This document shows positions 26,169 through 35,442 of a stretch of DNA of 64,000 nt, one piece after another. The stretch's first letter is position 1. Each line of letters begins with the position of its first letter. The position numbers and the translations under genes are program-made. The stretch lies in NCBI RefSeq assembly GCF_003027925.1, contig NZ_PYPS01000001.1:248001-312000 (forward strand), in the 5' to 3' direction. The notes beneath the pieces were generated by a model. That model made no database searches and had not been told where the DNA came from. It saw only the letters and a list, made by a program, of their open reading frames with translations. The DNA comes from Micromonospora sp. RP3T. Its GTDB lineage: Bacteria > Actinomycetota > Actinomycetes > Mycobacteriales > Micromonosporaceae.

Positions 26169-29100
26169 GTGGGTACGGTGGTGTTCCGCCGGCCACCGCG
26201 TCAACCGGGGCCGGCGATGCCGCGCGGTGAGGTGCTGCTGGAGTCCCCGCCCGAGCTGCCGGAGCCGCAGGCCAAGGGCATGGGGCAGGTGCTGATGATC
26301 CTGCCGATGCTCTGCGGCGTCGGCGCGATGGCCTTCCTCTACGCCGGCCGTGGCGGCGGCATGATGACGTACGTGGCCGGCGGCCTGTTCGGCGTGTCCA
26401 TGTTGGGCATGGCGATCGGCACGCTCGGCACCGGCGGCAACGACAAGGCGGAGCTGAACGCCCAGCGCCGCGACTACATGCGTTACCTGGCGCAGATGCG
26501 CAAGCGCACCCGGCGGGCGGCCGAGCAGCAGCGCGCGGCGATGACCTGGCGGCACCCGGAGCCGGACGCGCTCTGGTCGATCGCCGCCTCCCGCCGACGG
26601 TGGGAGCGGCGGCCCACCGAGGACGACTTCGGCGAGGTACGCATCGCGCTCGGCCCGCAGCGGCTGGCGGTGGAGATCGTGCCGCCGGAGACCAAGCCGG
26701 TGGAGGACCTGGAACCGATGAGCGCGATCGCGTTGCGCCGGTTCGTCCGCGCCCACTCCAGCGTGCCGGAGCTGCCCACCGCGCTGTCGCTGCGGGCGTT
26801 CGGCCGGATCGCGGTGCGCGGCGACCGGGAGCCGGTGCTCGATCTGACGCGGGCCGCGCTGGGCCAGTTGGTGACGTTCCACGCCCCGGAGGACCTGCTG
26901 GTGGTCGTGGTGGCCGCGCCGGACCGGCAGCCGGTCTGGGACTGGGTCAAGTGGCTGCCGCACGCCCAGCACCCGGGGCGTACGGACGCGGCGGGCGCGC
27001 GCCGGCTGGTCTTCGCCGGCCTGGCCGAGGCGGAGTCGGCGCTCACCCACGAGCTGGGTGGCCGGCCCCGGTTCGTCCCCGAGGCGAAGCCGCTCACCAC
27101 CGCGCCGCACGTGGTGGTGGTGCTCGACGGCGGCGAGGTGTCGGCGACCTGCGCGCTGACCGGGCCGGGGCTGCTCGGCACCACGGTGGTCGACCTGTCC
27201 GGGGCGGTGCCCCGGGACGCCGGCCGCTGGCTGCTCGGCCTGGACGTCGGCGACGGCACCGGGCTCGGCCTGATCGGGGCCGCCACCGCGCCCCGGCTCG
27301 GCCGGCCGGACCGGTTGACCCGGCCGGCGGCCGAGGGATTGGCGCGGCAGCTCGCGCCGTTCCGGCTCTCCCCGCAGCAGGGTGCCAGCACCGACGAGCC
27401 GCTGGCCCGCAGCATGGAGCTGCCCGACCTGCTCGGCGTCGGCGACGCGGCCACGGTGGACGTCCGGCAGACCTGGCGGCCCCGCAACCAGCGGGACCGG
27501 CTGCGCATCCCGGTCGGCCTGGGGCCGGACGGCAACGTGGTCGAGCTGGACTTCAAGGAGTCCGCGCACGAGGGCATGGGCCCGCACGGCCTGGTCATCG
27601 GCGCGACCGGTTCCGGCAAGAGCGAGCTGCTGCGGACCGTGGTCGGCGCGTTGGCGGTGACGCACTCCTCGGAAGAGTTGAACTTCGTCCTGGTCGACTT
27701 CAAGGGCGGCGCGACGTTCGCCTCGCTCGACGCGTTGCCGCACACCAGCGCCGTGATCACCAACCTGTCGGACGAGCTGCCGCTGGTCGACCGCATGCGC
27801 GACGCGCTGGCCGGCGAGATGAACCGGCGGCAGGAGGTGCTGCGGGCGGCCGGCAACTACGTGTCCCGCTACGACTACGAGCAGGCGCGGGCGGCGGGCG
27901 AGCCGCTGGAGCCGATGCCCAGCCTGCTCATCATCTGCGACGAGTTCTCCGAGCTGCTGGCCGCCAAGCCCGACTTCATCGACCTGTTCGTGATGATCGG
28001 CCGGCTCGGCCGGTCGCTCGGCGTGCATCTGCTGCTCGCCTCGCAGCGGCTGGAGGAGGGGAAGCTGCGCGGGCTGGACACGCACCTGTCGTACCGGATC
28101 GGCCTGCGGACGTTCTCGGCCGTGGAGAGCCGTATCGTGCTGGGCGTACCGGACGCGTACGAGCTGCCGAGCGCGCCCGGGCACGGCTACCTCAAGACCG
28201 ACACGGCCACCATGCTGCGGTTCCGCGCCGCCTACGTCTCCGGCCCGTACCGGGCGCCGGGGCAGGTGCGGCGCTCCGCCCGGGCGCAGGTGCAGCGCCG
28301 GATCGTGCCGTACGGCGTCGACCACGTGCCGGTGCCGGCGCTGCCGACCGCGGCCGAGACCGCGCCGGAGCCCGAGCAGACCGGCGACGGCAAGGCGGTG
28401 TCCACGCTGGACGTGCTGATCGGCCAGCTCGCGGGCCGGGGCCGTCCGGCGCACCAGGTCTGGCTGCCGCCGCTGGCCGAGCCGTCCGGGTTGGCCGAGC
28501 TGCTGCCGCCGTTGAGCGTGCACCCGACGTTCGGCCTGACCACCGCGGAGTGGTCGGGCCGCGGCCGGCTCGCCGTGCCGGTGGGCATCGTGGACCGGCC
28601 GTACGAGCAGCGCCGCGACCCGATGATGGTCGAGCTCGCCGGCGCCGGCGGCAACGTGGTGATCGTGGGCGCCTCGCTCAGTGGCAAGAGCACCATGCTG
28701 CGCTCCCTGCTGGCCGCCCTGGCGCTCACCCACACGCCGCGCGAGGTGCAGTTCTTCTGCCTCGACTTCGGTGGCGGCGCGCTGCGCAGCCTGGACGCGC
28801 TGCCGCACGTCGCGGGCGTGGCCGGCCGGCGCGACACCGAGGCGGTCCGCCGGACGGTGGCCGAGGTGGTGGCCGTGCTCGACGAGCGGGAGAACCGGTT
28901 CACCCAGCACGGCATCGACTCGGTGGCGAGTTACCGCCGGCGGCGGGCGGCCGGGGAGTTCGCCGACGACCCGTTCGGGGACGTCTTCCTCGTCGTGGAC
29001 GGCTGGAACACGCTGCGCCAGGAGTACGAGGAGCTGGAGCAGACCATCACCAACCTGGCCAACCGGGGGCTGGGCTTCGGCGTACACGTGGTGGTCACGG

Positions 29101-30134
29101 CGGTGCGGTGGGCGGAGATCCGGATCAGCATGCGGGATCTGCTCGGCACCAGGCTGGAGCTGCGGCTGGGTGACCCGGCCGAGTCGGAGATCGACCGGCG
29201 GGCCGCGCAGAACGTGCCGGTCGGCGCGCCGGGCCGCGGCCTGACCCGCGACAAGCTGCACTTCCTGACCGCGGTCTCGCGGATCGACGGCAGGCGCGAC
29301 ATCGAGGACCTGACCGAGGCGTCGGTCGCGTTGGCCGGGCACGTGGCGGCGAACTGGCCGGGCCGGCCGGCGCCGAAGGTCCGGCTGCTGCCCCGCAAAC
29401 TCACGGTCGGCGAGCTGGCCACTGTGGTCGACCGGGCCGTCCCGGGCATTCCGATCGGGGTGAACGAGTCGGCGTTGGCCCCGGTCCACCTGGACCTGGC
29501 GGGCGAGCCGCACCTGACCGTCTTCGGCGACGCCGAGTGCGGCAAGACCAACCTGCTGCGGCTGATCGCCCGGGGGATCGCCGAGCGGTACACGCCGGCG
29601 CAGGCGCGGTTGGTCATCGCCGACTACCGGCGCGGCCTGCTGGGCGCGGTCGAGGGTGACCACCTGCTCGACTACGCGCCGTCCAACCAGGTGTTCAGTC
29701 AGGGGCTCGGCTCGATCCGCAGCGCCCTGCAGAACCGGCTGCCGGGCCCGGACGTGACGACCGCGCAGCTCCGCGACCGGAGCTGGTGGAAGGGGCCGGA
29801 GCTGTACATCCTGGTGGACGACTACGACCTGGTCGCCTCCGGTGGGAGCAACCCGCTCAGCGCGCTGCACGAGCTGCTGCCGCAGGCGCGGGACATCGGC
29901 CTGCACCTGATCGTCACCCGGCGGGTGGGCGGCGTGGCCCGGGCGCTCTACGAGCCGGTGCTGCAACGCCTGCGCGAGCTGGACTCGCCGGGCCTGCTGA
30001 TGTCGGGCAGCCGGGAGGAGGGCGCGGTCTTCGGCAACCTGCGGCCCGGCCCGCAGCCGCCGGGCCGGGGCACCCTGGTCCGTCGCCGCGACGGCCAGCA
30101 GTTGATCCAGACCGCCTGGGCGGAGCCGGCCTGA
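26169..30134 (+). CDS. eccC: Type VII secretion ATPase EccC
   Basis: 1321 residues, the single-chain (EccCa+Cb fused) form. After the N-terminal [10 protein letters not shown]...[14 protein letters not shown] segment come two membrane helices (about 36-80), a DUF domain, and three FtsK/SpoIIIE ATPase domains with intact P-loops: GATGSGKS (478-485), GASLSGKS (834-841) and GDAECGKT (1120-1127). Walker B elements [13 protein letters not shown] and VFLVVDGWN are present. It recognises WXG100 substrates and drives export. GTG 26169 with GGGGAG upstream is chosen; the frame is open to 25974 but that would run through the divergent eccD promoter. Confidence 0.94.
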   Translation: MGTVVFRRPPRQPGPAMPRGEVLLESPPELPEPQAKGMGQVLMILPMLCGVGAMAFLYAGRGGGMMTYVAGGLFGVSMLGMAIGTLGTGGNDKAELNAQRRDYMRYLAQMRKRTRRAAEQQRAAMTWRHPEPDALWSIAASRRRWERRPTEDDFGEVRIALGPQRLAVEIVPPETKPVEDLEPMSAIALRRFVRAHSSVPELPTALSLRAFGRIAVRGDREPVLDLTRAALGQLVTFHAPEDLLVVVVAAPDRQPVWDWVKWLPHAQHPGRTDAAGARRLVFAGLAEAESALTHELGGRPRFVPEAKPLTTAPHVVVVLDGGEVSATCALTGPGLLGTTVVDLSGAVPRDAGRWLLGLDVGDGTGLGLIGAATAPRLGRPDRLTRPAAEGLARQLAPFRLSPQQGASTDEPLARSMELPDLLGVGDAATVDVRQTWRPRNQRDRLRIPVGLGPDGNVVELDFKESAHEGMGPHGLVIGATGSGKSELLRTVVGALAVTHSSEELNFVLVDFKGGATFASLDALPHTSAVITNLSDELPLVDRMRDALAGEMNRRQEVLRAAGNYVSRYDYEQARAAGEPLEPMPSLLIICDEFSELLAAKPDFIDLFVMIGRLGRSLGVHLLLASQRLEEGKLRGLDTHLSYRIGLRTFSAVESRIVLGVPDAYELPSAPGHGYLKTDTATMLRFRAAYVSGPYRAPGQVRRSARAQVQRRIVPYGVDHVPVPALPTAAETAPEPEQTGDGKAVSTLDVLIGQLAGRGRPAHQVWLPPLAEPSGLAELLPPLSVHPTFGLTTAEWSGRGRLAVPVGIVDRPYEQRRDPMMVELAGAGGNVVIVGASLSGKSTMLRSLLAALALTHTPREVQFFCLDFGGGALRSLDALPHVAGVAGRRDTEAVRRTVAEVVAVLDERENRFTQHGIDSVASYRRRRAAGEFADDPFGDVFLVVDGWNTLRQEYEELEQTITNLANRGLGFGVHVVVTAVRWAEIRISMRDLLGTRLELRLGDPAESEIDRRAAQNVPVGAPGRGLTRDKLHFLTAVSRIDGRRDIEDLTEASVALAGHVAANWPGRPAPKVRLLPRKLTVGELATVVDRAVPGIPIGVNESALAPVHLDLAGEPHLTVFGDAECGKTNLLRLIARGIAERYTPAQARLVIADYRRGLLGAVEGDHLLDYAPSNQVFSQGLGSIRSALQNRLPGPDVTTAQLRDRSWWKGPELYILVDDYDLVASGGSNPLSALHELLPQARDIGLHLIVTRRVGGVARALYEPVLQRLRELDSPGLLMSGSREEGAVFGNLRPGPQPPGRGTLVRRRDGQQLIQTAWAEPA

Positions 30135-30209
30135 CGGGTCGGACGGGTCGGACGGCAAACCGTCGGTCCGGTAGCGTCGGCGCGACGTCGCGAGTGTGGA
30201 GGGGAGCCC

Positions 30210-30623
30210 GTGGTGAGCAGCCCGTCGGGTATCGGTGGAGCCGTGGAGAGCCTGTTGCGGCAGGCCCAGGAGCAGCAGCGCCGGCTGGCCGAGCTTCAGC
30301 AGCAGCGGGCGGAGCTGCGGGTGGCCGGGGAGAGCCCGGACGGCCTGGTCCGGGTGACTGTCGACGGGGAGATGAAGGTCGGGGACATCGAGCTGAACGC
30401 CCGGGCCATGCGGCTGGACAGCTTCTCGCTGGCGGAGTCGGTCCAGGCCGCCGTCGACGCGGCGTACGCGGCCTTCGCGGAGCGGCAGCGGGAGATGCTG
30501 GCCGAGACGCTCGGCGATTCCGACCTGGCCCGCCGCGCGCAGGACGGCACGCTGACCCCGGAGGACTGGTTCCGCCAGTTCGGGGTGGACCTGTCCGACC
30601 CGACCCGCGGTCTGCGGCGCTGA
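30210..30623 (+). CDS. YbaB/EbfC-family protein in the ESX locus
   Basis: 137 residues: an N-terminal coiled coil (AVESLLRQAQEQQRRLAELQQQRAELRV), then the YbaB core (SPDGLVRVTVDGEMKVGDIELNARAMRL), helix and an acidic end with LTPEDWFRQFGVDLSDP. YbaB/EbfC proteins dimerise and bind DNA or act as chaperones; mycobacterial EspL of ESX-1 belongs to the same group, making an ESX chaperone/regulator role plausible. GTG 30210 follows GGAGGGGAGCCC. First of four closely spaced genes after eccC. Confidence 0.8.
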   Translation: MVSSPSGIGGAVESLLRQAQEQQRRLAELQQQRAELRVAGESPDGLVRVTVDGEMKVGDIELNARAMRLDSFSLAESVQAAVDAAYAAFAERQREMLAETLGDSDLARRAQDGTLTPEDWFRQFGVDLSDPTRGLRR

Positions 30624-30636
30624 GCGGGGGCCGACG

Positions 30637-30930
30637 ATGGCGAACACGGTGGACGTCGACGCGATCCGCAAGGCCGGCCGGATGCTCGACGCGCCGGACG
30701 GCCCGATCCAGTACCTGCGCAACGTGCAGGCGCTGCTGGGGGACGTGAAACTGCCGGGCGGCGCGTTGAGCATGTTCGGCCACGGTGCGGTGGAGCGGCA
30801 CAACGCCTCGGTGGACGGGCACCTCGACAATGTCCGGGCCGGTATCGAGCACCTGCACCGGGCCGCGGAGCAGCTCGAACAGAGCGCGAAGAACTGGGAG
30901 AAGTCGGATCAGCCCTGGGTGGTCAAGTGA
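30637..30930 (+). CDS. Small helical ESX-locus protein
   Basis: 97 residues. Two helices with a Pro/Gly-rich turn (DVKLPGGALSMFGHGAVERHN) and an end NWEKSDQPWVVK. The length and helix-turn-helix pattern resemble WXG100/EspC-like proteins (ESX-1 secretion-associated DUF2580), but the central W-x-G is absent. Begins 13 bases after the YbaB-like gene, ATG 30637, and is followed by the 242-residue protein, so the three are one transcription unit. Confidence 0.68.
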   Translation: MANTVDVDAIRKAGRMLDAPDGPIQYLRNVQALLGDVKLPGGALSMFGHGAVERHNASVDGHLDNVRAGIEHLHRAAEQLEQSAKNWEKSDQPWVVK

Positions 30931-30961
30931 CCGGCCGGGCCGACCAGGGGGAGGACGCCTG

Positions 30962-31690
30962 ATGCCACCGGAGATCTTCATCGCCAACGCCTCCGGCTCG
31001 GTGACCGGCACGGTCTCGGTCGCCGAGACGACCGCGCCGGTCCGGTCGGCGGCGGCGATCGCCCGGGGCAACCTGATGTGGATCGCCGCCTCGGCGGGGC
31101 TGATCGGCGCCATCCTCTACCTGGAAATGTTCGACAACCAGCAGGTCAACGAGACGATCAAGAAGTGGGAGGAGGCCGCGCGTCTGCTCGGATCGGACCA
31201 GTTCGGCGCCGCGATGGCGGCGGTCCCGCCGGACGCGAAGGAGTGGGACTTCGACGACCGCGACGCGTTCGACCTCTTCGTCCGCAAGCTCGGCGCGGAG
31301 ATCGACTCGCTGGCCGACGCGTTCAACACCAACAAGGAGACGCTCACCTCGGCCCGGGACGCCTACAACGACGCGGTCTCCGGGTTCGCCCAGGCGATGA
31401 TGCCGGTCCTGGTGGCGGTGATCGCCTCGATCGCGCTCCAGTTCTTCCCGGCCACCTCCGCGTTGGCGCAGGCCATCGGCATCGCCGGCCTGACGGCGAC
31501 CGCCGCCATCCTGGTGATGGTCTTCGGTGACATCGGTGCGCTCCTGCACGCCGTGATGGCCGGGTTCAACACCGACAGCCGGGTGATGTTCGCGGCGGAG
31601 TCCCGGCCCGGCTGGGCGCCCACCGGCACCGACCCGGGGATCAAGGACATCAAGATCGACTGGGTCAAGGACAGCAAGTTCTACCAGTGA
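30962..31690 (+). CDS. Membrane protein of the ESX locus, unknown family
   Basis: 242 residues. A hydrophobic helix at about 38-56 (NLMWIAASAGLIGAILYLEMF), an acidic helical middle with a KEWDFDDRDAFDLFVRKLGAEIDSLADAF segment, and two closely spaced hydrophobic helices at about 140-200 (MMPVLVAVIASIALQFF; LAQAIGIAGLTATAAILVMVF). ATG 30962 follows AGGGGGAGGACGCC. The order helix-hairpin-membrane is reminiscent of EspB/PPE-linked or pore-forming type VII proteins, but I recognise no family. Confidence 0.65.
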   Translation: MPPEIFIANASGSVTGTVSVAETTAPVRSAAAIARGNLMWIAASAGLIGAILYLEMFDNQQVNETIKKWEEAARLLGSDQFGAAMAAVPPDAKEWDFDDRDAFDLFVRKLGAEIDSLADAFNTNKETLTSARDAYNDAVSGFAQAMMPVLVAVIASIALQFFPATSALAQAIGIAGLTATAAILVMVFGDIGALLHAVMAGFNTDSRVMFAAESRPGWAPTGTDPGIKDIKIDWVKDSKFYQ

Positions 31691-31704
31691 CGGGAGCCGA
31701 CCAC

Positions 31705-31974
31705 GTGGACACGCTGATCACCTGGTTGTTCGTCTACTTCGTGCTCACCATTCCGGGCTTCCTGGTGCTGGCCCTGGTCGCCGGGCTGACCCGCTCGCCC
31801 CGGCTCCGGCTGGCCGCCGAGGTGGTGGTGCTCAGCGGCTGTGCCGCGCTGCTGGTGGTGGTGGTCGAGCGCGCCTTCGACAAGCCGTTGCTGTGGCTGG
31901 CTGTCGCGCTGCTGGTCGCGGTGCTGGTCTTCGGCGTGACGCTGCTGGCCAGGACGCGCCGCGACCGGTTCTGA
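31705..31974 (+). CDS. Small integral membrane protein of the ESX locus
   Basis: 89 residues, three membrane segments (TWLFVYFVLTIPGFLVLALVAG; LAAEVVVLSGCAALLVVVV; LLWLAVALLVAVLVFGVTLLA) with a basic end. GTG 31705 is used because GGGAG lies eight bases before it; GTG 31687, overlapping the previous stop, is an alternative adding six residues. No family recognised; it ends the eccC-side operon before the 175-base WXG100 promoter interval. Confidence 0.65.
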   Translation: MDTLITWLFVYFVLTIPGFLVLALVAGLTRSPRLRLAAEVVVLSGCAALLVVVVERAFDKPLLWLAVALLVAVLVFGVTLLARTRRDRF

Positions 31975-32149
31975 CCACGACTCCCATGTCCGGTTCGGAC
32001 GGTCCGCTTCGGATCGTTCGGCAGGGCTGCGCGGTTTGGACGTCGTCCGCTACGGTTCGCTTGATGTGCCGTCGGTGGGGTGGGTTCGCCTTGCCGCGGG
32101 GGAGGGCGCGGCGGATCCGCCGCCACAAGATGACGGAAGGGTGTGAAGC

Positions 32150-32458
32150 ATGGCGTTCGAGGTCAGTGCAGCGAGTCTGCACACCGCCGCGAGTGACGTG
32201 CGGTCCACGCGCAGCGATGTCGACGGTGAGCTCAAGAAGCTGTGGAACGTGGTCGACGACCTGGCCATGGCCTGGAAGGGGCAGGCTTCCACGGGCTTCC
32301 AGGGCCTGATGACCCGCTGGACCGAGGACACGAACAAGCTGCTCACGGCGATGGACAACATCGCTGACCTGCTCGACAAGTCCGGCACGACGCACCAGGT
32401 CAACGACGAGGAGCAGCAGCAGATGCTGGACAAGTTCCACGCTGCGCTCAACCCGTGA
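32150..32458 (+). CDS. WXG100-family protein (EsxB-like)
   Basis: 102 residues forming a helical hairpin with Trp42-Lys-Gly at the turn (DDLAMAWKGQASTGFQGLM). No signal peptide. It lacks a YxxxD/E tail, so it would depend on its partner for targeting. ATG 32150 follows GAAGGGTGTG. The interval upstream (31975-32149) holds a CGGCGGATCCGCCG palindrome. The partner gene starts 28 bases on. Confidence 0.9.
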   Translation: MAFEVSAASLHTAASDVRSTRSDVDGELKKLWNVVDDLAMAWKGQASTGFQGLMTRWTEDTNKLLTAMDNIADLLDKSGTTHQVNDEEQQQMLDKFHAALNP

Positions 32459-32486
32459 TCCGCGCAGACAGGCAGAGGGGGAATCG

Positions 32487-32768
32487 ATGAGCATCAAGGT
32501 TGACTACGCCGTCCTCGAGAGCAGCAACCAGCAGATGCAGGCCATCTCGCGGACCATCGACGAGAAGCTGGACACGCTGCGGGCCATGCTGACCAAGCTC
32601 GAGTGGGAGGGCCAGGACCGGGCCGCCTACCAGCAGCACCAGGCCCAGTGGGATGCCGCCGTGCGGGACATCAACAAGGTCCTCAACGAGATCGGCGGCG
32701 CGGTGGGCATCGCGCGCGAGAACTACATGACCACGGAGATGAGCAACTCCAAGGTCTGGGGCAACTGA
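32487..32768 (+). CDS. WXG100-family protein (EsxA-like) with YxxxE signal
   Basis: 93 residues, helical hairpin with Trp40-Glu-Gly (TKLEWEGQDRAAYQQH) and a C-terminal Tyr80-Met-Thr-Thr-Glu84, fitting the YxxxD/E type VII export signal. It pairs with the 102-residue WXG100 protein encoded just upstream to form the secreted heterodimer. A 17-bp perfect terminator hairpin follows. Confidence 0.92.
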   Translation: MSIKVDYAVLESSNQQMQAISRTIDEKLDTLRAMLTKLEWEGQDRAAYQQHQAQWDAAVRDINKVLNEIGGAVGIARENYMTTEMSNSKVWGN

Positions 32769-32781
32769 CCTCGACCGGTCC

Positions 32782-32823
32782 GGCACGGCTCCGCCCCGGC
32801 TCGCGTCGGGGCGGAGCCGTGCC
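32782..32823 (+). terminator. Strong terminator of the esx pair
   Basis: Perfect 17-bp arms, GGCACGGCTCCGCCCCG at 32782-32798 and its complement at 32807-32823, with an 8-base loop; placed between the esx genes and convergent mycP. Confidence 0.85.
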
Positions 32824-32922
32824 GTGTTCCGGGCCCCGCGGCTCGGTTCCGGCTCGGCTCGGCTCCGCTCCGGCCCGGTCCGCCCGGCCCGGGGGCTATC
32901 CGCGTCGCCGGCCGGTCGCGCG

Positions 32923-34158
32923 TCAGGCGTCGCGTGGGACGTCGCGCCGGCCGGGGCGCCATCCGCGTCGCCGGCCGCGCACCAGGATCGGGCGCACCGT
33001 CATCAGTACGCCGGCCAGCAGCATGCCGACCACGGCGACCCAGACCGCCGCGGTGCGCTGCCGGGCCAGCGGGTCGGTACGCGGGGCGGGCGGCGGCAGC
33101 GCGCCCAGCGGCGGGTCGCTCCGGGTGCCCAGCAGGCTGGTCACCGCCCGGTAGGGATTGACCATCCCGTAGCCGACCTGCGGGTTGTGGCCCTCGGGCG
33201 GGTTGTCCGCGGTGCGGGTCAGTCGGTAGGCCACCTGGTCCGGGCTGATGTCCGGGTACGCGGCGCGCACCAGGGCCGCCGCCCCGGAGACGTACGCGGT
33301 GGCGAAACTCGTCCCGCCCTGCGGCTCGGCCCGGTAGCCCGGACCCTGCGGCGCGGGGCCGACGATGTTCAGCCCGGGGCCGGCGATGTCCACGTAGTCC
33401 GCGCTGACCGAGCTGCCGACGTGCCCGCCCTGCTCGTCGATGCCGGCCACCGCGATGACCCCCGGGTACGCCGCCGGGTAGGCCGGCCGGTCCTCCCGGT
33501 TCTCCTGCCGGTTGCCGGCCGAGGCGACCACCACCACGCCCTTGTCGAGCGCGTGGGCGACCGCCGACCTCAACGCCGGGTCGTCCAGCGTGACCAGGGA
33601 CAGGTTGATCACGTCGGCGTCGTGGTCGACCGCCCAGCGGATCGCCCGGCCGATCTCACCCGGCACGTCCGGGTCGAAGTTCTCCTTGTTCTCCGCCAGC
33701 ACCCGCAGCGGCAGGATCCTGGCCTCCGGCGCGATGCCGGTGTAGGGCGTACCGCTGCCCTCCCGGCCGGCGATGATGCCGGCCACCATGGTGCCGTGCC
33801 CGACCAGGTCGCACTGCCCGCGCAGGTGGACCAGCCGGTTGAAGTCCTCGCCGGGCAGCACCCGGTCGCGCAGCAACGGGTGGCTCGGTGAGACGCCGGA
33901 GTCGACGACCGCGACGGTGACGCCCCGCCCCTTGCCGACCCGCCAGGCGGCGGCCGGGTCGAGCCGGCTCAGCGCCCAGGGCGCCTCGGTGGGGGCCGGG
34001 CCGCCGGTGGGCCCGCACTTCGGCGCCGCCACCGCCGGGGCGGGCACCGCCGCCGTGCCGGCGACGAGGGCGGCCACCGCCGCTCCGGACAGGACGGAGC
34101 TGACCCGGTGGCCGGCCCGGGCACGTCCCGTCCGGCCCGGCCGCAAGCTGTCGCGCAC
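32923..34158 (-). CDS. mycP: Mycosin, type VII secretion-associated serine protease
   Basis: 411 residues. Signal sequence to about residue 45, S8 subtilisin domain with Asp86 (VAVVDSG), His121 (GHGTMVAG), oxyanion Asn216 (ASAGN) and Ser284 (GGTSFATA), a Pro-rich linker and one C-terminal membrane helix (about 375-395) with a basic cytoplasmic tail. This is the MycP layout: extracellular protease tethered to the ESX complex, which it stabilises. GTG start. It reads toward the esx terminator. Confidence 0.93.
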   Translation of the reverse strand: MRDSLRPGRTGRARAGHRVSSVLSGAAVAALVAGTAAVPAPAVAAPKCGPTGGPAPTEAPWALSRLDPAAAWRVGKGRGVTVAVVDSGVSPSHPLLRDRVLPGEDFNRLVHLRGQCDLVGHGTMVAGIIAGREGSGTPYTGIAPEARILPLRVLAENKENFDPDVPGEIGRAIRWAVDHDADVINLSLVTLDDPALRSAVAHALDKGVVVVASAGNRQENREDRPAYPAAYPGVIAVAGIDEQGGHVGSSVSADYVDIAGPGLNIVGPAPQGPGYRAEPQGGTSFATAYVSGAAALVRAAYPDISPDQVAYRLTRTADNPPEGHNPQVGYGMVNPYRAVTSLLGTRSDPPLGALPPPAPRTDPLARQRTAAVWVAVVGMLLAGVLMTVRPILVRGRRRGWRPGRRDVPRDA

Positions 34159-34217
34159 GCGGTGAGATTACCGTCGTGGCCGGTCGCGTGCGGGCGCGGA
34201 CGGCCGCCCGGTCGCGG

Positions 34218-34562
34218 TCAACGCTCGGGGGTGGCGTCGGTGGCCGCCGGTTCGTCGGCGAAGAGGTCGAGCAACGCCCCGACCTGCTGGTCGGCCTCGG
34301 CGGGGTGCCGGAAGCGGCCGTTCGGGTTGATCGTGTACTCGTTGCGCCGACCCACCCGGGTGCGGTGGAGGTAGCCGCCCGCCTCCAGGTCGGCGACGAT
34401 CGCCTGGGCCGCCCGCTCGGTGACGCCCACCTCGTCCGCCACGTCCCGCAGCCGCGCGGTGGGGTTGCGCGCGATGGCCAGCAGCACGTGCCCGTGGTTG
34501 GTGAGGAAGGTCCAGTGCCGGCGGCTCCCGTCCTCGCCTGGTGTGGTCGCCATGGTGGTCAT
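34218..34562 (-). CDS. Winged-helix (MarR/ArsR-like) transcriptional regulator
   Basis: 114 residues: WTFLTNHGHVLLAIARNPTARLRDVADEVGVTERAAQAIVADLEAGGYLHRTRVGRRNEYTINPNG is a complete winged helix, followed by an acidic tail LLDLFADEPAATDATPE. ATG 34562 is used, with ATG 34553 three codons on as alternative. It is divergent from the carbonic anhydrase gene across about 170 bases and could control it; this is inference from position only. Confidence 0.78.
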   Translation of the reverse strand: MTTMATTPGEDGSRRHWTFLTNHGHVLLAIARNPTARLRDVADEVGVTERAAQAIVADLEAGGYLHRTRVGRRNEYTINPNGRFRHPAEADQQVGALLDLFADEPAATDATPER

Positions 34563-34732
34563 CGTATGGCGTTCCGGGCAGACAGCCGGAACCGGAGCGG
34601 GTCGCGTCATGACGCCTGAAATGCGTATCACGAAATCTTGACGTGCCTTCGGTCCCGTGTGACTGTGGGTCGCGAGGCCGACACCGCCGCCGGCCGGCCT
34701 GGTCGTTCCGCCCGAGGACAAGGTGAGCAGCG

Positions 34733-35386
34733 ATGATCCCGAGCACTCCCGAAGAGGCACTCGCCGAACTGCGGGCCGGTAACCACCGGTTCGTCACCGG
34801 CGTGCCGCAGCATCCGAACCAGGACGCCGGGCACCGGGCCGCGGTCGCCGAGGGCCAGCACCCGTTCGCGGTGATCGTCGGCTGCTCCGACTCCCGGCTC
34901 GCCGCCGAGATCATCTTCGACCGGGGTCTCGGCGACCTCTTCGTGGTGCGTACCGCCGGGCACACCGCCGGCCCCGAGGTGCTCGGCAGCGTCGAGTACG
35001 CGGTGACCGTGCTCGGCACGCCGCTCGTGGTGGTGCTCGGCCACGACTCGTGCGGCGCGGTCCAGGCGGCCCGCGAGGCGGTCCGCACCGGCTCCGCGCC
35101 GGCCGGGCACCTGGGCGCGGTGGTGGACGCCGTCTCGCCCAGCCTGCTCCGGGCCGCCCGGCAGGAGGTCACCGACCTCGACGGCATCATCGACATCCAC
35201 ATCGCGCAGACCGTGGAGACGCTGCTGGCCCGCTCGACGGTGCTCGCCGAGCGGGTGGCCGTCGGAGCGTGCGCGGTGGCCGGCATGTCGTACCGGCTCA
35301 GCGGCGGCGAGGTGCGGACGGTGGCGCAGTCCTCGGCGCCGGTGCCCGCGCCGGCCGCACCGGCGGACCCGGCGCTCGCCGGCTGA
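34733..35386 (+). CDS. Beta-class carbonic anhydrase
   Basis: 217 residues. Zinc ligands Cys51 (with the Asp53/Arg55 dyad in CSDSR), His104 and Cys107 (HDSC) are present, so the enzyme should be competent for CO2/bicarbonate interconversion in the cytoplasm. The C-terminal 20 residues are Ala/Pro-rich and extra to the fold. ATG follows AAGGTGAG. A clear intrinsic terminator follows. Could support bicarbonate supply for carboxylases. Confidence 0.92.
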   Translation: MIPSTPEEALAELRAGNHRFVTGVPQHPNQDAGHRAAVAEGQHPFAVIVGCSDSRLAAEIIFDRGLGDLFVVRTAGHTAGPEVLGSVEYAVTVLGTPLVVVLGHDSCGAVQAAREAVRTGSAPAGHLGAVVDAVSPSLLRAARQEVTDLDGIIDIHIAQTVETLLARSTVLAERVAVGACAVAGMSYRLSGGEVRTVAQSSAPVPAPAAPADPALAG

Positions 35387-35403
35387 CCACCCCCGGACAC
35401 ACG

Positions 35404-35431
35404 GAAGGGGCCGCCCGGAGGCGGCCCCTTC
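35404..35431. terminator. Terminator between carbonic anhydrase and the convergent cell-wall gene
   Basis: 12-bp perfect arms GAAGGGGCCGCC / GGCGGCCCCTTC around a CGGA loop, with TTC tract on the plus side and GAA on the other. Confidence 0.85.
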
Positions 35432-35442
35432 TCGCGTACGCG

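Noticed and set aside
26097-30830. Very long minus-strand open frame (1577 codons) opposite eccC
   Set aside because: High GC keeps antisense frames open. The translation is a Arg/Pro/Gly/His-rich mix with no domain, while the plus strand encodes EccC with all its motifs.
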